A stretch of 64,000 nucleotides of DNA from the NCBI RefSeq assembly GCF_041296385.1, contig NC_091013.1, positions 32,311,001 to 32,375,000 on the forward strand, in the 5' to 3' direction. The position numbers were made by a program, and so were the translations under genes. The stretch is from Aphelocoma coerulescens (Eukaryota; Chordata; Aves; Passeriformes; Corvidae). This document shows positions 38,017 through 51,214 of this stretch, in pieces. Below the pieces are notes generated by a model that worked only from the letters and a program-made list of their open reading frames with translations, was not told the DNA's origin and did no database searches. Within the stretch, counting starts at the first letter, position 1. Every line of letters begins with the position of its first letter.

Positions 38017-38352
38017 GGAACAGGCAGTAGTTCCCAGCAGGAGGAAAAGGACTTTAAAAATAGAATCCCAAGCCTCATTCACAATTTACTTATGATGCTG
38101 GAGAAATGCCATCATGAACCAAGTCTGCTGCATATTAATTTCAGTAATGTTGATATCTCACTCAGAACTTTGTGGCAAATAGTTTCGTCTGTCTTTGTAA
38201 ACACACAGAGAGTGCTATGTGTGTCCTGTTCTCATTTAATTTGAGAACCCCAGTACAAATGGTTTGATAATACCTTTTTTGGTGTTTGTTTCAAATAGTT
38301 ATGTGAGTGAAAATTAGTGAAGCTCTGTAAGTGTAACCCCTGAAGTGATAGG

Positions 38353-38370
38353 GGTACACTGAAGTGTACC
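38353..38370. repeat. 8-bp inverted repeat
   Basis: GGTACACT-GA-AGTGTACC is a near-perfect palindrome 340 bp from the longer inverted repeat. It may be coincidental. Confidence 0.7.
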
Positions 38371-39104
38371 GAGACTTTGTGAGTCAAGCCAAATGCTTCA
38401 GCATCCCTTTGCAGATAAAAAAATAAGGGATGGGAAAAGATCATCAGTGATGGAATGAAATACTGAAGTTTTGAGTTAGAGCTTAGTCTGGGCAGCTGGG
38501 AGTTTCAAGAAATCCCCTTTACATGGGCATTTCTGAAGGGTTATGCATACTTCTGAGCACTGGTTCTCCAAGCATCCTTGTTCTCCCTTTTCTCCACACA
38601 AATAGATGAACTGGTCTCTTGGTTAAGCTGTGATGGGGAGGTTCATGTAATCTTGAAGTGGCTCCCATTTCTGAAGACTTATCTGAACTGAGTGAGTTTG
38701 TTTCAGTTCCTCCCTGCGAGCTGAGGGAGGTTTCACGATTCGTTTTGCTGAAATAAGCTTGTGAGGGAGAGTCTTGTTTCCTAATGCTTTTCCCAGCCCA
38801 GTGGCCTCTGGAAGGAAATAGGGTGAAAGGAGAAGCAGTTCACATGCACCTCTTTGTCTCCAAGTTTATTGTATCATCTTTTTTCAAGCCTTGCACTTAG
38901 GTCCTCCAGTCTTCTTGAAGATGGAGCAGAATATACGCATTTCAGTTCTTTCTCAGAGGGTGAGAAGTTTGTGGTTTGCTGCAGGTCTTCGTCATATTTC
39001 CTTTGGTCATCTGCTCACGTGAACTGGAAATGCTCTTTTTTTGGCCAGTCTGCATTCTTTCCAGTTCTGGGCTGTGAGGGTGCCAGCACTGCAGTGATTT
39101 TCAA

Positions 39105-39140
39105 ACCCCCCTCCCCCTTTTTTTCCCCCCCCGCCTTTTT
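39105..39140. repeat. Polypyrimidine tract
   Basis: About 36 bp of C and T runs with a single G (C6, T, C5, T7, C8, G, CC, T5). Such a tract could adopt a triplex. Confidence 0.9.
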
Positions 39141-39560
39141 ACTTGCTGCTGTGCTGTATTACACACTTTTCTACATTCACAGTCTGGCCCTGGTTCCTGA
39201 CGTCTCTGTTTTCAGAAAGAATTCTTGAGCTGTTGTAGCTGTGAAAGATGCTTAGGAGTAATGCTTTTGTTTACTCACAGATTTCATAGGGACATCTTGG
39301 TATGTTTTGCAGCACTCAGCACAGCTGAAGCTGCCTTACATTACATAGCTATGCAGGTTTGGGCTAGCCATTGTTTTGGTTGTAGAAGAGGAGCCTGACT
39401 GACAGCTGTTTTTCTGACCACATGCCTACATTTTTTTTCCAAGATATATATAGAAGTCTGATGTGCTGAGCAGAGCAAAATGGCTTTGTGCAATTAATGT
39501 GACATGCTTAATAATGCTTGGAAGAATGCAGGCAACTGCATTTATAAACCTGCCATGTCT

Positions 39561-39578
39561 AAAAAAAAAAAAAAAAAA
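39561..39578. repeat. A18 homopolymer
   Basis: Eighteen A followed by GAAAAA; no retrocopy recognised upstream. Confidence 0.9.
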
Positions 39579-41973
39579 GAAAAAATCTGACAAGCAATCC
39601 TGGTGCAAACACGTGTTTTTCTGAAGAAGGGACTGCATAGTGCTTAGTTGGAATGTTGCTTTTGAGACAAAACACACTATTTTTCCAAGAGAACTTGTGT
39701 CATGCCAGAATCCCACTTTGTCTTTGGGTTATCCTACACAGTGACAAATTCAATTTATGACTTTTTTTCTTCTTTGGCATTTTAATGTCATAATTACTTT
39801 CCTATTTAAACAGCTCATTCCTTGAATACAGAGTATGGTTTGATTATTAGCACTGCAGTGGCACCTTGGTGAGATCAGGTTCAACCAGCTCTCCATATTT
39901 TTTCCAGTCAATAAATGATTTTTAAAAGGTCATAATGACATAATTGAAACGTTGAAGGCTCAGGTAATTAGCATCAATATGCAGCTTTCTCCACCCAGTA
40001 TTTTATAAGCTGCTTTAATATTACTGTTGATTGGGGAGGTTTTAATTTGAAAAGGGCACTCCCAAGGGGTGTCTGCATGAAGATGAAACCTTATTTAGCT
40101 TGAAAAGAAAAGGCATCAGCCACAGCTCCCATGTCTCTTGTGTTAGATGCAAGAGGATGTTAGAAGTCCATCTCCCCTCCTTTCCTCAGCAGCAGTACTC
40201 ATTTTACTGTAGGTGTTGCTGCTGCAGGTACAGCTACACCAAGTTCAACCTCCTGTAGCTATAAGGACCTACCCTGCAGTATGATCTTAGTCTAAAGGTA
40301 GAGTATACAACTCACAACATTTCTTCATCAGTGTATAAACACCAGATGCTTCGCTGGCTTTCCCTTTCAGGAAAGCAAGAGGGATGGGGAAGAAGATGGA
40401 GAGCTGAAACTGCTTCACATGCCTTGTCATAGTGAATTGCCTGGGTTTAGTACCAGGTGGAAGTTTAATTATTGTATTTTGTATCTTGCTCTCTGTCTTA
40501 CTTCCAAGGAACATCAGAGGAGGAGGAAGAAGGACAAGGATCTAGGAGGCATTGATCATTGAAGAGTATAGCTGAGGAGAAAAGGATGAAAATATTAATT
40601 TATTACCAAAGTGGGGATGAATTGTGTTTGAACCCAGAGGTTAAAAGTACTACAGTTTGTTTGTGTCCTGAGACAACCACTATCCCCGGTGCTGAGCTCT
40701 CCACAGCAGCATAGGATTGAGAGATGCCATACAGATAAAATTTTATCCTTGGAGTCCTGCTAGAGTGTGTTGGAGGCTGAATCTGATGCATGTGACCTTG
40801 GCATGTGACCTTGTCACACCTCTTGACCCCAGAACTGAAACTTACTCTAGACTGGTAATACCCATATTGCAGAAGAGATCTCCCAGGCTATTTTGTATCC
40901 AGCAAAAGCATTCAATAAATGTTTGATCTGGCAGAGCATTTAACATCTATCCTATTCATGTTGATCCAACAACTGCCCAAACATAGATTTATGGTAAGGG
41001 ACCTTGTTTGCATTTGTTCTTCTGCTTTCGGTTTTGCTTTCTTGATTTTGCATTTTGTAAGATCAGAAAATAAAACTTTCTGACTGGCATGCTAAAGCTG
41101 TTTTCACTGAGAAAGTGAAATCCTACATGACAGAGGACAATCCACTTGAAATATGTGCGAGTTTTTCTCTGAATAAGCACTGAAATGTTTGGCCCTCGGG
41201 ATGGAAATAGACCTTGGAGTTTTACCAAGGTGCTTCAGAGATCCCTGCTCCTGCTGCTTTTCTCTTTCAAATATGATGATTGTAGCTGTCTGGATGCAGG
41301 ACTCATTTGAACTAAAAATAAGTATCTTTTAAAACAGGATCCTCATTCTCTGGTCTTTCAGAAAGTCTGCTAAGGTATGATACAGTTTTTGGTGCTGATT
41401 TTCTAGGCTGGTTTTTAATCTGTGTAAACCGTGAAATGCTGATTTTACTTACAAGGAAAAGGCCAAGCTTGTGAGTAAATTATTGTGTTGCTGAAGATCT
41501 GATAAGCTTTTTAGTACTAGTTCTTTCCTAACCTTCAGTACTCATTTATTGCAGGTACTTAAAAATAACACCAGCTACATCACTTTGTTTGGAGACATTG
41601 AAGAAGAAATATAGAGCTTTTCATGCACATGAGAATCAGATTCAAACAGATACTATGAATGTTAATTGTGACTTCTTGTAATGTTTTCCTTTGTAAGCCT
41701 AAAAGTTCCTTGACAGCCTGGCAATTGTGGAAAGAAATATATTTAAAAAGCCACAGAGCAGATGTGATTCTGTGCCCAGGGATTATTCTGTAACCCTGAA
41801 AGGCTGAACTGACACCCCTTTTGCAGAAGGAAGCAGAGGGTGAGTGCTTCTCTGCTTTTTCACAAGTGACATCTGATTTAAGAAGTATCCTCACCATTCT
41901 AGAGAGGATATTGAAAATGAATATAATCTCATGCTTCTAAATTGATCAAAATTGATGTCATTGCAGACTTAAA

Positions 41974-42086
41974 GGCATTGTAAAGCTGGATGAGCACTCA
42001 CAAGGAGAGGTAGGGTAAGACCCTTAAACAGTGTAAGTTCTGTAACAATGGTTGTCACAGCATGGTCTGCTAGGTTGCAGTTTCTT
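41974..42086 (+). repeat. Unclassified diverged repeat, copy A
   Basis: Shares GGCATTGTAAA, TAAGACCCTTA and GTCTGCT in the same order and spacing with a block 2.5 kb to the right. I estimate roughly 65-70% identity by eye over about 113 bp. The family is not recognised. Confidence 0.6.
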
Positions 42087-43116
42087 GCATTTGCTATATG
42101 AACAAGACTGGATGCTTATCTATTATTTCAGGCTTCTTATCTGTACTGACCATAAAGGAGGTGAAAAGGAAAAGTTAATTTTTAGCTGGTGTGCTGTAGG
42201 ACCCAAAGCTGTAAGAACTGCATCTTTGAAACTTGATCACAATCTCCTGTGTTGGAATGGAAAATTTTCCTTCAAGGCACAAATTACCCTCTCCAGCTTG
42301 GAGTGAACAGCTGAAAATTGCTGAAGAATCAGTCCCTCAGAATGAATGCGAATGTGGCAAGATGCATTGTGTAGAATGGGAAGGTTACCTTTTACTAAAA
42401 TACCCACAGTAAACTGATGTTACTAAGACTTGCATGTTACACTCCAGAACGAGTATCTTTTGGTTTCCAATTTTGGTTAATTCCCTGCTTACAAATACTG
42501 TTATTCTCTTCACTCTTAAACTAAATTAATGAGCTCCTAAATGTACTAAGTAGCACCCCAGTACTTTTTTTTCCTTATCCATAAAAACACTCCTACAGAA
42601 TTCAAAAGCAAGATTTGCACAAGAAAATATTTTCATTGAGAGTGAACACTGTGGTTTGATTTCCCTGTCAAGGCTGCAGGTTTTTCAAAAGCTGGTTTAT
42701 AAGTGATTAGGGTCCTCAGCTAAGAGTTATATAGCTCAATAAGTGCTTGCAATGATTTATGAACTGGAATTAAAGTTGTAGAGTTATTTCTAATACTATA
42801 TGCTTGTAATGCTGGAAATAGTATTTTCATATGGTGTGTCATATGCTTCATTACTAATTAAGATGTAACTCTAGCTATCATGTCTAAGTGATTTTTTTTT
42901 TTATTTATTATTGTCTTTCAGAAAAATGATGCCAAATCTGTGAACTAAAAATAGATGAAAATAATATTAAAATTGCTATCAAGACACTCAGGGCTAGATA
43001 TGAGCTCTGAAGTTTAACACTAAGTGAAGTTCTGATCCTCAATCTTACTGTGACTATATGCAAATATGGGATACATAAGGAACAGTGGCTTTCTACTTCA
43101 TGTTGAACTTTCCTTA

Positions 43117-43712
43117 TGTACTGATTTTGTCTGGGTTAGAGTTAATTTTCTTCACAGTGGCTGGTATGGGGCTGTGTTTTTGATTTGTGCAAAACATGGA
43201 GTTGATAATGTAGAGATGTTTTTGTTATTGGTGAGCCGGGCTTGCACAGAGCCAAGGCCTTTTCTGCTTTTCCTACTGCCAGGCTGGTGTGAAGACTGGG
43301 AATCCATGGGAAATTTAGGGAAGACACAGTTGTGACAGGTGACCCAAACTGACCAAAGGCATATTCCACACCATGCAACATCCTTCCCTGTATATAAAGT
43401 GGAGGGAAGAAGGAGGAACGGAAGGACATTTGGATTGATGGCATGTGTTTTCCCAAGTCACTATTAAGCATAACGGACCCCTGCTGTCCTGGAGATGGCT
43501 GAACACCTGCCTGCCTGTGGGAAGAAGTGAAATAATTTCTCCTTTTGTTTTGCTTGCATGCATGGCTTTTGCTTTCCCTGTTAAACTGTCTTTATCTTAA
43601 CCTGTGAGTTTTCTGGCTTTTATTCTTCCGATTCTCTCTGCTGTCCTGCTGGTGGGGGAGTGAGCGAGTGGCTGCATAGGGCTTGGCTGCTGGCTGGGGT
43701 TAAACTGTGACA
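43117..43712 (+). mobile_element. Solo LTR, ERVL-like, with 5-bp target duplication
   Basis: A 596-bp LTR from TGTACTGATTTTGTCTGG to GGGGTTAAACTGTGACA, with TATATAAAG at 43391. It is flanked by a perfect direct repeat CCTTA (43112-43116 and 43713-43717), the expected target-site duplication. There is no internal gag, pol or env region. It belongs to the same family and strand as the copy at 21.1 kb. Confidence 0.95.
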
Positions 43713-44470
43713 CCTTAGAAGAAGAAAAGACTTCTCGTGCTGTCCCACAGAGGCCATCGTGAGGTGTCATCAGAGACACAGAGGGCATGTGTCCCTTATC
43801 TTCCCTGCATAGACACACATTTATGGTGAGTGAGAACTGGAGAGGCAACCTCACAGACTGACACCCATTAACAATTCCTTTGTGCTCATATTTCAGTTTC
43901 CACTCCCTTAAATTATAAATAAATAAATATATATCTAGCACAAGAGAAGACTGCTTTTCGTGGTGTTTACGCTACAGACTACATGTAAGTCATGTGAATG
44001 ATGAAATATTTGAACTGCAAGGTCTTTTATATTACATTTACATTAAACAACATTCTAGATAAAGTCTTTCCTGACCTACTAGAGCAATTCTCTTGTGTAT
44101 AGAGATCATGACTTGTCTCATTTTCAAGTGTCTTTTGCTAGCAGTGGTTGGTCTGCAAAGTATTTTGATTTCCTTAGCTTTTCTGTTTGTATTTATGTGT
44201 GTGTGTGTGTGGGACGATGCAGGGAAAAAGAAGGCAAATGTCTGATAAAGGCTAACATTTGAAAACGTTGCTTTGGAGTATTTTAACATACCTGTGTTGG
44301 GATATCATATATCTAGGACAAATACAATTTTTATTATCCTGATGAGGAATTGGTGAGGAAAACAACAGTGGCTTACTTTTAATTAAAAAAAAAAAGGGGG
44401 TTTGAATGAATCCATAACTGTTAAAGTAAAATGAGGATAACTGGAATAAATTGCTAATTGTTTATATAGA

Positions 44471-44586
44471 GGCATTGTAAATCTAAATGAATATTCATAA
44501 GGAATGACCATACTGATAAGACCCTTATATCATGTAGATTATACATTAGTGGTTATCACTGTCTAGTCTGCTGTTTTACAATTTCT
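44471..44586 (+). repeat. Unclassified diverged repeat, copy B
   Basis: Partner of the block at 41974-42086. It has the same ordered motifs and ends at the shared TTTCTT. Either an ancient interspersed repeat or a local duplication; the solo LTR inserted between the two copies. Confidence 0.6.
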
Positions 44587-46478
44587 TTTTTTTTTTTTAC
44601 CATTTGAGGATGACTTGATGTTTGAAAAGATGTGTGATATAGTTAGCTTTGTGGCTGTGAAAATGTTTTCAGTCAAGGCAGCATAGATAAAAGGGCTGCA
44701 GGGAAAGCATCACGGAGGGATGTCGTTGCTCCGCAGGTGCTGACAGAAGCTGATTATTGAAAGAGAGTTGTTCCCTGGACGTTTGTGCCAGGTTCTGGTA
44801 GCTGAAAATAGTGGTGATTGCTGTAGAGCTGTCTGTGAAGAACTAAATTTTATCTGTAGATAAAGCAATTATAAAGGTACTGTATGTACTGCTACCACAA
44901 TACTAATTTCTTACCCACTTGGGAAAATAATGTGAGAGGCTTTGGACAGCCTCTGTTGACCTGTAAGCATCAGGATCCTCAAGCTGATGAATTACTAGGC
45001 TGAAAATGCCTTGTACTGGATTTGGACCAGAGAACTGGATTTGGAAGCCAATGGAGTTTATGCAGCATCAGAGTCGTGTGGCCCCAGGGGACAAACTTGG
45101 GTGTGCAGCTGCCTGAGATCTGAGTTAAGCACAGAGTAGCAGCACTTGGGGAATTGTAGCAAAGTCTACACCTCCAAGAGGGGCTTCTAATTCGTTAGCC
45201 AACTGGACAGGCAGAAACATCCCTGGCTACTGCTGCTAGCAATTGCAACAACGTGGGATCCAAGCCGGAGATTTTACATTTGGGGGTCAGATTCTTAAGG
45301 GAATGTAAAAGGGCCCCCTCACATTTTCTGCACTGGGAAACAGGTGAGTCATCCTCCCTGCAGAGTTATGCACTGACTAGGGATGGAATTTTTCAGGACT
45401 GACCTAATAACTTTCTTACTGATGTTATGCAGAAGAGAAGTGGGCCAAAGCTAACCTTTCACTGCAGCTATTTAAGTAAATGGTGCAAGTAACACCTCAG
45501 GTGTGAAACTTGCAGGAAGTCCCAGGGTGTCTAGGTGGATGTCTGAGACATACTGAGGGCGTGTCACAGAAAAGGAGTTTCCTTCTCAGGTCTCCTGGCT
45601 TTTGTTCTCAAAGATTTATAATAGGTTTTACCGGGATAAACCAAGTGGCTTTTCCAACTGCATCCTGTAGGTCTGTGGTGCCCAAACTGAATGGCCTTTA
45701 ACATTAGTCTTTAAATCTTTTAATGTAGTGATTAAACATGACAGGGATTAAGTCCCTGCCCAATAGCAGCTCACCTGGGTGCGTTGTTGGTTAGATGCGA
45801 AGCACAAAGCCAAATGCTCTTAAGCACCCAAGCATACGGCTGTTTGAAAACGTAGCAAACCCCATCAGGTCCTGTGATTAGGAAGCATTTCTTCTTTATT
45901 GAAGATGGAGTGGAACAGAAAGGTGGCAAAAAGAAAGCCTTTCAGAGCAAAAGGAACAGATCGTGAACAAAGATTGGAACTGAAATTCAAAGGTTTTATC
46001 CTGTTTTTAAATATATGTATATGGTATGGTTTAGATATATTTATGATACCTGGTCTAATGGAATAACAACTTAAAATTTCATAATTTCCTCAAGTATCCA
46101 GGCAAGTGTCTAAATTACTCATATAAAGCAAATCAAACAGAGTTTGACACACAAACCATTAACTAATAAAAATATTCTTCTGGTTGCCAAGTCACCTAAA
46201 AATCTCTCAGGAAATGTCAGAAAGGAGGTATATGTGTGAGCCATAGAGCCTTTAATTATGCCAATGCATGTTATATTTACTCTTGCAGGCTTTTTGCCTC
46301 AGTATGTTTTCTTCCAGTTGTTTTATGTGGGTTTTATGGTTAACACACAGTTCATGCATGATTTAAACCTCTTTCTGGAGCCTAAGTCCTTTGTTTCCTC
46401 ATTCGCCTTTTCCAGATGCTAATTACTATAGCAACTGAGTGCTTCCCATAGCTTTATTTTCTAACATCTCAAAATGAT

Positions 46479-46491
46479 GGGGGGGGGGGGG
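46479..46491. repeat. G13 homopolymer
   Basis: Thirteen consecutive G on the plus strand. Confidence 0.9.
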
Positions 46492-48274
46492 TAGCATTAC
46501 TGTGCTTTACAGATTAACAACAGAAAGTTTGAGGTAAAAAAATGAAGTATGTTTTTGCATTTATGGAGGTAAAATGCCATTTCAAGAAAATTAAATTGTC
46601 CATTGATGGGTTTTGTTTTTAGCTGGAAACCACCCTGGGAAGTGTGATTGTGTCACTCTGGAAGTGTGATGATTTTTTTTTTTCCTTCAGAAGAATAAAA
46701 TCAAAATATTTTCCTTCCACGTGCTGGAATTTAGGAGGAACACATTAGGGTTGCACTGGCTCCAAGTATTTAATTTGAAATCTCTTCTCCTAAAACGAAG
46801 TGAACTCGTAAAGTGGAGCAGAGTCCTTGGCAGATCGTGTCTCCTAATGCCTAATCTTTGTGCAGGGGTTACGTGATGCTATGTGCTCCAGCAGATGGAA
46901 TCACGATTGTGAGCCTGGGTTTCTGAAAAGCAAAGAAAACACGTGGATTTACCATACTATTGATTTGTGTGGACATGCTAACAGCCAGGACAAAAATGTT
47001 AATTTTCCTGCAGAACTGGTGCCAGGTATGCAATGAAGAAGGTGGCAGAGAGCAGCTGCCAGCTGCCCTTTGTGGGTTGCCTGGGGCTTTTGGGAGATCT
47101 GGGATGCTTTGTCAGAAACTTTCATAGGCATTTCTGGACAGAAAATTAAAAAAAGGAGACCCTCAATGCCTCTCAGCTCCCAAAGCTATTGCTTTAATCC
47201 TTCTACTTTTTCTTTGCATCCTGCTTTGCACCTCTTGCTCTCTCCTGATGCCACATACTTGCCTTTCTCTGCATCCCTGGTTCTCCCCAGCCTTCTGTGC
47301 TTCTTGTGCCATGTTTTATTTATGCATCACTCTTCCTACTGCCTTGCTGAACACCAGCCCCTGCTTTGCCCTTTCCTGGCTTCACTACTCATCCAGTCCT
47401 AGTTTTCCAGTTCTACTCCCCCAAATGTTGTTTTCTTCATTGTCTTGACAGTGTCCAAAGCCATGTCTCCCGTTTTTCCCTCCTGATCTTCTTTGCCTTT
47501 TCCTGGTTCAGTTGCTGGTCCTCATCTGCCCCCTGCCTCCCCCAAACCCTGCAGACTGATGATCCCCATCAATTCCATGTCTGAATTCAGGTGCCTTTTA
47601 CATGGTGCTTGGATGGCATATTGCTATTCAGTTTCAGCTACTGCTCAGTCTGAAGTGTCCCAGAGTCATGGAAGTGCAGCTCCAGGCACAAGGGAGCAGA
47701 TCGAACATGTGACAACACCATCAGTCACTTTGAAGAGACCTTTCTGAGGCCAGAGGGGCTGTGGATATTGGAAAAGCTGCTCATGGACAAGCAAGATGTG
47801 TAAAACAGGATCCTTTGGCAGGTCTGGGGAGGATGCGGGGGGCAGAGGGTAGTGGGGAGAGGGCATGGGTGGCAGGTAGGGGCCCGATGTGGAGACTGCC
47901 TCATTCCTCCAAGGTGGCCTTTTGGACAGCCTTGTTATTGCCAGCTCATCTCTGGAGTTTGCTTTTCCCATCCCCTCTGAGGCAGCAAGAGTTAATGTAA
48001 AGGGAGGCAGCTGGACATAGCCAAAGGCCTTGGCATGCTTGCCTGATGTCCAGCGGCACCTGCCTCCTTCACTCTCTCTGACCAGCACCCTCCATGCACA
48101 GGGCTGCCTCCTCTCTCAGGCAGAAGGGCTCCATGAGGCAGGTGCTGTTTCAACCCTGTTCTCTTTTTTTTGATGCACAGTGGCATGATTCAGCTAGGAT
48201 TTTGTGACGAAAGCAAAGAATACTCTGACCCTTCACAAAATCCCTTTGCATGAACTGCTGCTAGAGGGAAGCTG

Positions 48275-48296
48275 CCCCCCCCCCCCCCCCCCCCCC
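48275..48296. repeat. C22 homopolymer
   Basis: Twenty-two consecutive C; long C runs are uncommon and prone to length error in sequencing. Confidence 0.9.
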
Positions 48297-48713
48297 AATG
48301 GGGAGAGATTTTTCAGCAGAGGAGATTATTTGCAACAGGGTGTGCAGGGGTGGTCAGAGCAGTCTTCCACTTCAGCGGCTGCCTAACCCTAATTTTGAGA
48401 TTGTTCAAGGAAGGCTGGAGAAATGGGGAAATGGTGCATAAACTGAGGACAAAGAATACTGAAACTGAAAATCTACACGAGGCAAGACAACAACCACATG
48501 GCAAAGAATCCACAGATTCCACAGAATCCACAGTGGTCTGTACTTGCTGCTGGACTTATCTGTACCTTGTTTCTGAAAACTGTTCATCTATATGGGTAGC
48601 ACAGCTGAGTTAAGTTTAAGGAAACAAAGACTTTGCCCAAAGTTGTTCTCCGCTCCAGCAAATGAACTGAAAATATAAAACATATGGGGCAATCTGATTT
48701 TTAACAATGCTTT

Positions 48714-48730
48714 AAAAAAAAAAAAAAAAA
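48714..48730. repeat. A17 homopolymer
   Basis: Seventeen A, then GAAAGGGAAAA. Confidence 0.9.
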
Positions 48731-51192
48731 GAAAGGGAAAACACTTTTACTGTGTATTTTAGAGTTTCAAGGACAGCAAAAAACCACTGTCATGATTTAG
48801 CTGTATCTGGAGAGCTGATGCAATCCTTATCAGTGGGTAGTTATTTAACACATCTGGGCAGAGTTCCTGCTGGTGGCCTCTGTTAGACATCTTTGCAGTG
48901 TAATAGGCAATATGTGAATGTTTTAGGGCCCCTGCTCTAGATTCCTCTGTTAGAGCCTGTCAGTTCTGTTTGCTGACAGTCACCAGCTGGATTCTGACTT
49001 TGGAGCTGGGCTGTCCCATCAAATGAACACACACGTTTGATCCAGTGTGCCTTGAACCCCCAGAAAGTACAAGTAGAAATGGTAGAGGCCTTTCTGATAG
49101 CTTAAATTGGCGTATTTTGGTATTATTTGTATTTCTTTTGATCTGAGAGGCTCACAAAAGAGGATTTAAGTACCCTTGCATTGAGTTTCACAGGCAAAAT
49201 AATCGTGAGCGTTGACAATAAAAGTGCCTGTGTTATACCCTTTGCAGAGAGAAGCAGGAGGTGAAGCCAGCAGGTGCCTTGAACATTGCCATGATGATGG
49301 TCACTGCGATAAGCAGAGGTCCCAGGAAGCCTATTTCAGCCAAAATGAACCACTGCAGCTCCTCTCTCACAACAGACCAGACATTTATGCATTTTGCACT
49401 CAGTTTAGGATCCTCCCAAAGCTCTTGCAGCCTCTTCTGAACTCCTGAACACATACAATCCCTAGCTCCTGCTAAGTGTCCAGGCACCCCAAAAATAATT
49501 TATATCTTTATGCTTTCAAATTTCATTGTTGCTAAGGGGAAATCCTCACTGTTTCCTCCTCAGCTTTCTCTTTGCTTCTCTCCCCCTTGCCAGTGAGGAT
49601 TAGGCTTGACTGCGGCTGACTTTGCTGTCTCACTTCCTGCAATGGGGTTCCAAGCGTTCCACAGTGATGCAGCTGTTTTTCTTCTGTTCCCTCCATTTCC
49701 CCTGGCTGTCCCCACTCACCCAAAGCCACAGGGCTGATGATTTTGCCTGGTTCAGGGATGTGATAAGGCTTTGAACTTTTGCTGGGGGCTGGTTTGCTGC
49801 AGTGGGTCTGAAATGTGCAGCGAGGTGAAGGAGCAAGTGAGGGGCCACAGGATTTTCATGGACTTTACTAGGAATGAACTAATTCAGAGTTTACTAATAT
49901 TCTGCATTGGTAAAACAACACAATGTCTTTTTTAAATTATTTTTTTGTGGGAGCAAGGAAACCATTATGAAAAAAGTTGTAAGTTGTATATCCATGCAGG
50001 CGTGTGTGCACACATGCTTGTTTGGATTCAGAAGTGGAATTGATGGAAACTAACACTGTAAAAACACAAGCACATTTCTTACATTTCTGTCAGACTTTTT
50101 GTGAGCTTAAAGCGTTGTCACAGGACTTGACTGGTTGCTGATTTTAAAAAATTCAATGAATTTGTGATGTCACTGATATTTCTAAGAGTTTCAATAAATA
50201 CAAGTTATTACGATACTGAATAAAACCTAAAAGACCTAGCTTTTCTTTTGATTTTGAAAGATGGTGATTTTTTATTATTGTTGTCATTCTTGCTGCCAGT
50301 CTGAGGTGTAGAGGCTAAATTTCAATATTCTTGAAGATACTTCTGGAAGACAAATGAGAAAGAATTCTGCATTAGCATGGATGGTTCACATTCTACTCTA
50401 CCTGGTACATTATAATTTTCTCTCTTCTTATTTTCCTTCTGACTGGCGAAAGTAATTTTAATTTCTCCAAATCACTCTGTAAATTTACATTCTAGCTTAG
50501 CTGGTCTATTTGTCTATTTTAGAAAAGTCAAATTGAGTTGGCTTGGCAAAGTAAATTACCTTCCTTCAGATGAGAGGGGTTTCACTGAAGTGTTCATTCA
50601 CGAGATGCACAGCTCCCTAACTGCTGAGCTGCATTAATTGACACATGCAAAGTTGTCCAGCTGGAGTTGTTGCTACTTGTAAAGGCATGAGTAGGAATGA
50701 AAGTTGTTCCCTTTCCTTCCCGCTCCCTTCCCTGTGTTACCTGTATATCCAAGGCCAAGTCCAAGTCTTTGGGTGTGGTGCCTGCAGGGCAAGCCTAGGA
50801 TGAGCAGGAGTGGAAGGGATCTTTCCTCTGCTTTTTGTGTCAGGCTTCATACTCTGCCACAATCACTTTGGTCTTCACTGGATTAAGTTTTTAACTCAAG
50901 CTGCCTGTCTCAACTGGATTTCAGTAAACCTAGGAAAGCACATTATCAGTTTACAGGGAGAGGGATGCAGAACCAGGTGATATGAGAGCACCTGGTGCCA
51001 GTGAAGAGGCTGAAGATATCAGACATTTAATTTTTTGGTTTTCTATTTATATTTAATCCCACTGTTGTCTTCAGAGGAGTTTGAGCTGTAGATGAGCATG
51101 TAGACAAGGTTTTCTTTTGTGTTTCATTGATGTTCATCATCTGTTCAAAAAGTTTTATACACTTTAAGCTGCTTAAAATCTTTTTACTTTAG

Positions 51193-51214
51193 TTTTTTTT
51201 TTTTTTTTTTTTTT
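51193..51214. repeat. T22 homopolymer
   Basis: Twenty-two consecutive T on the plus strand. No retrocopy is recognised to the right, where a minus-strand retrocopy body would lie. Confidence 0.9.

Larger units (their letters stand above)
36731..43116. other. Intergenic stretch without recognised gene
   Basis: Contains the two inverted repeats, a pyrimidine tract, an A18 run and the first copy of an unclassified repeat, listed separately. The 60-125 codon open frames have no splice or homology support. Confidence 0.7.

Noticed and set aside
47070..47402. 110-codon plus-strand frame rich in hydrophobic residues
   Set aside because: It arises from a C/T-rich stretch that gives Leu, Ser, Phe and Pro codons in all frames; overlapping frames look alike.
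47666..48088. 140-codon minus-strand frame
   Set aside because: Proline- and serine-rich with no domain, no splice signals and no supporting context; likely chance.
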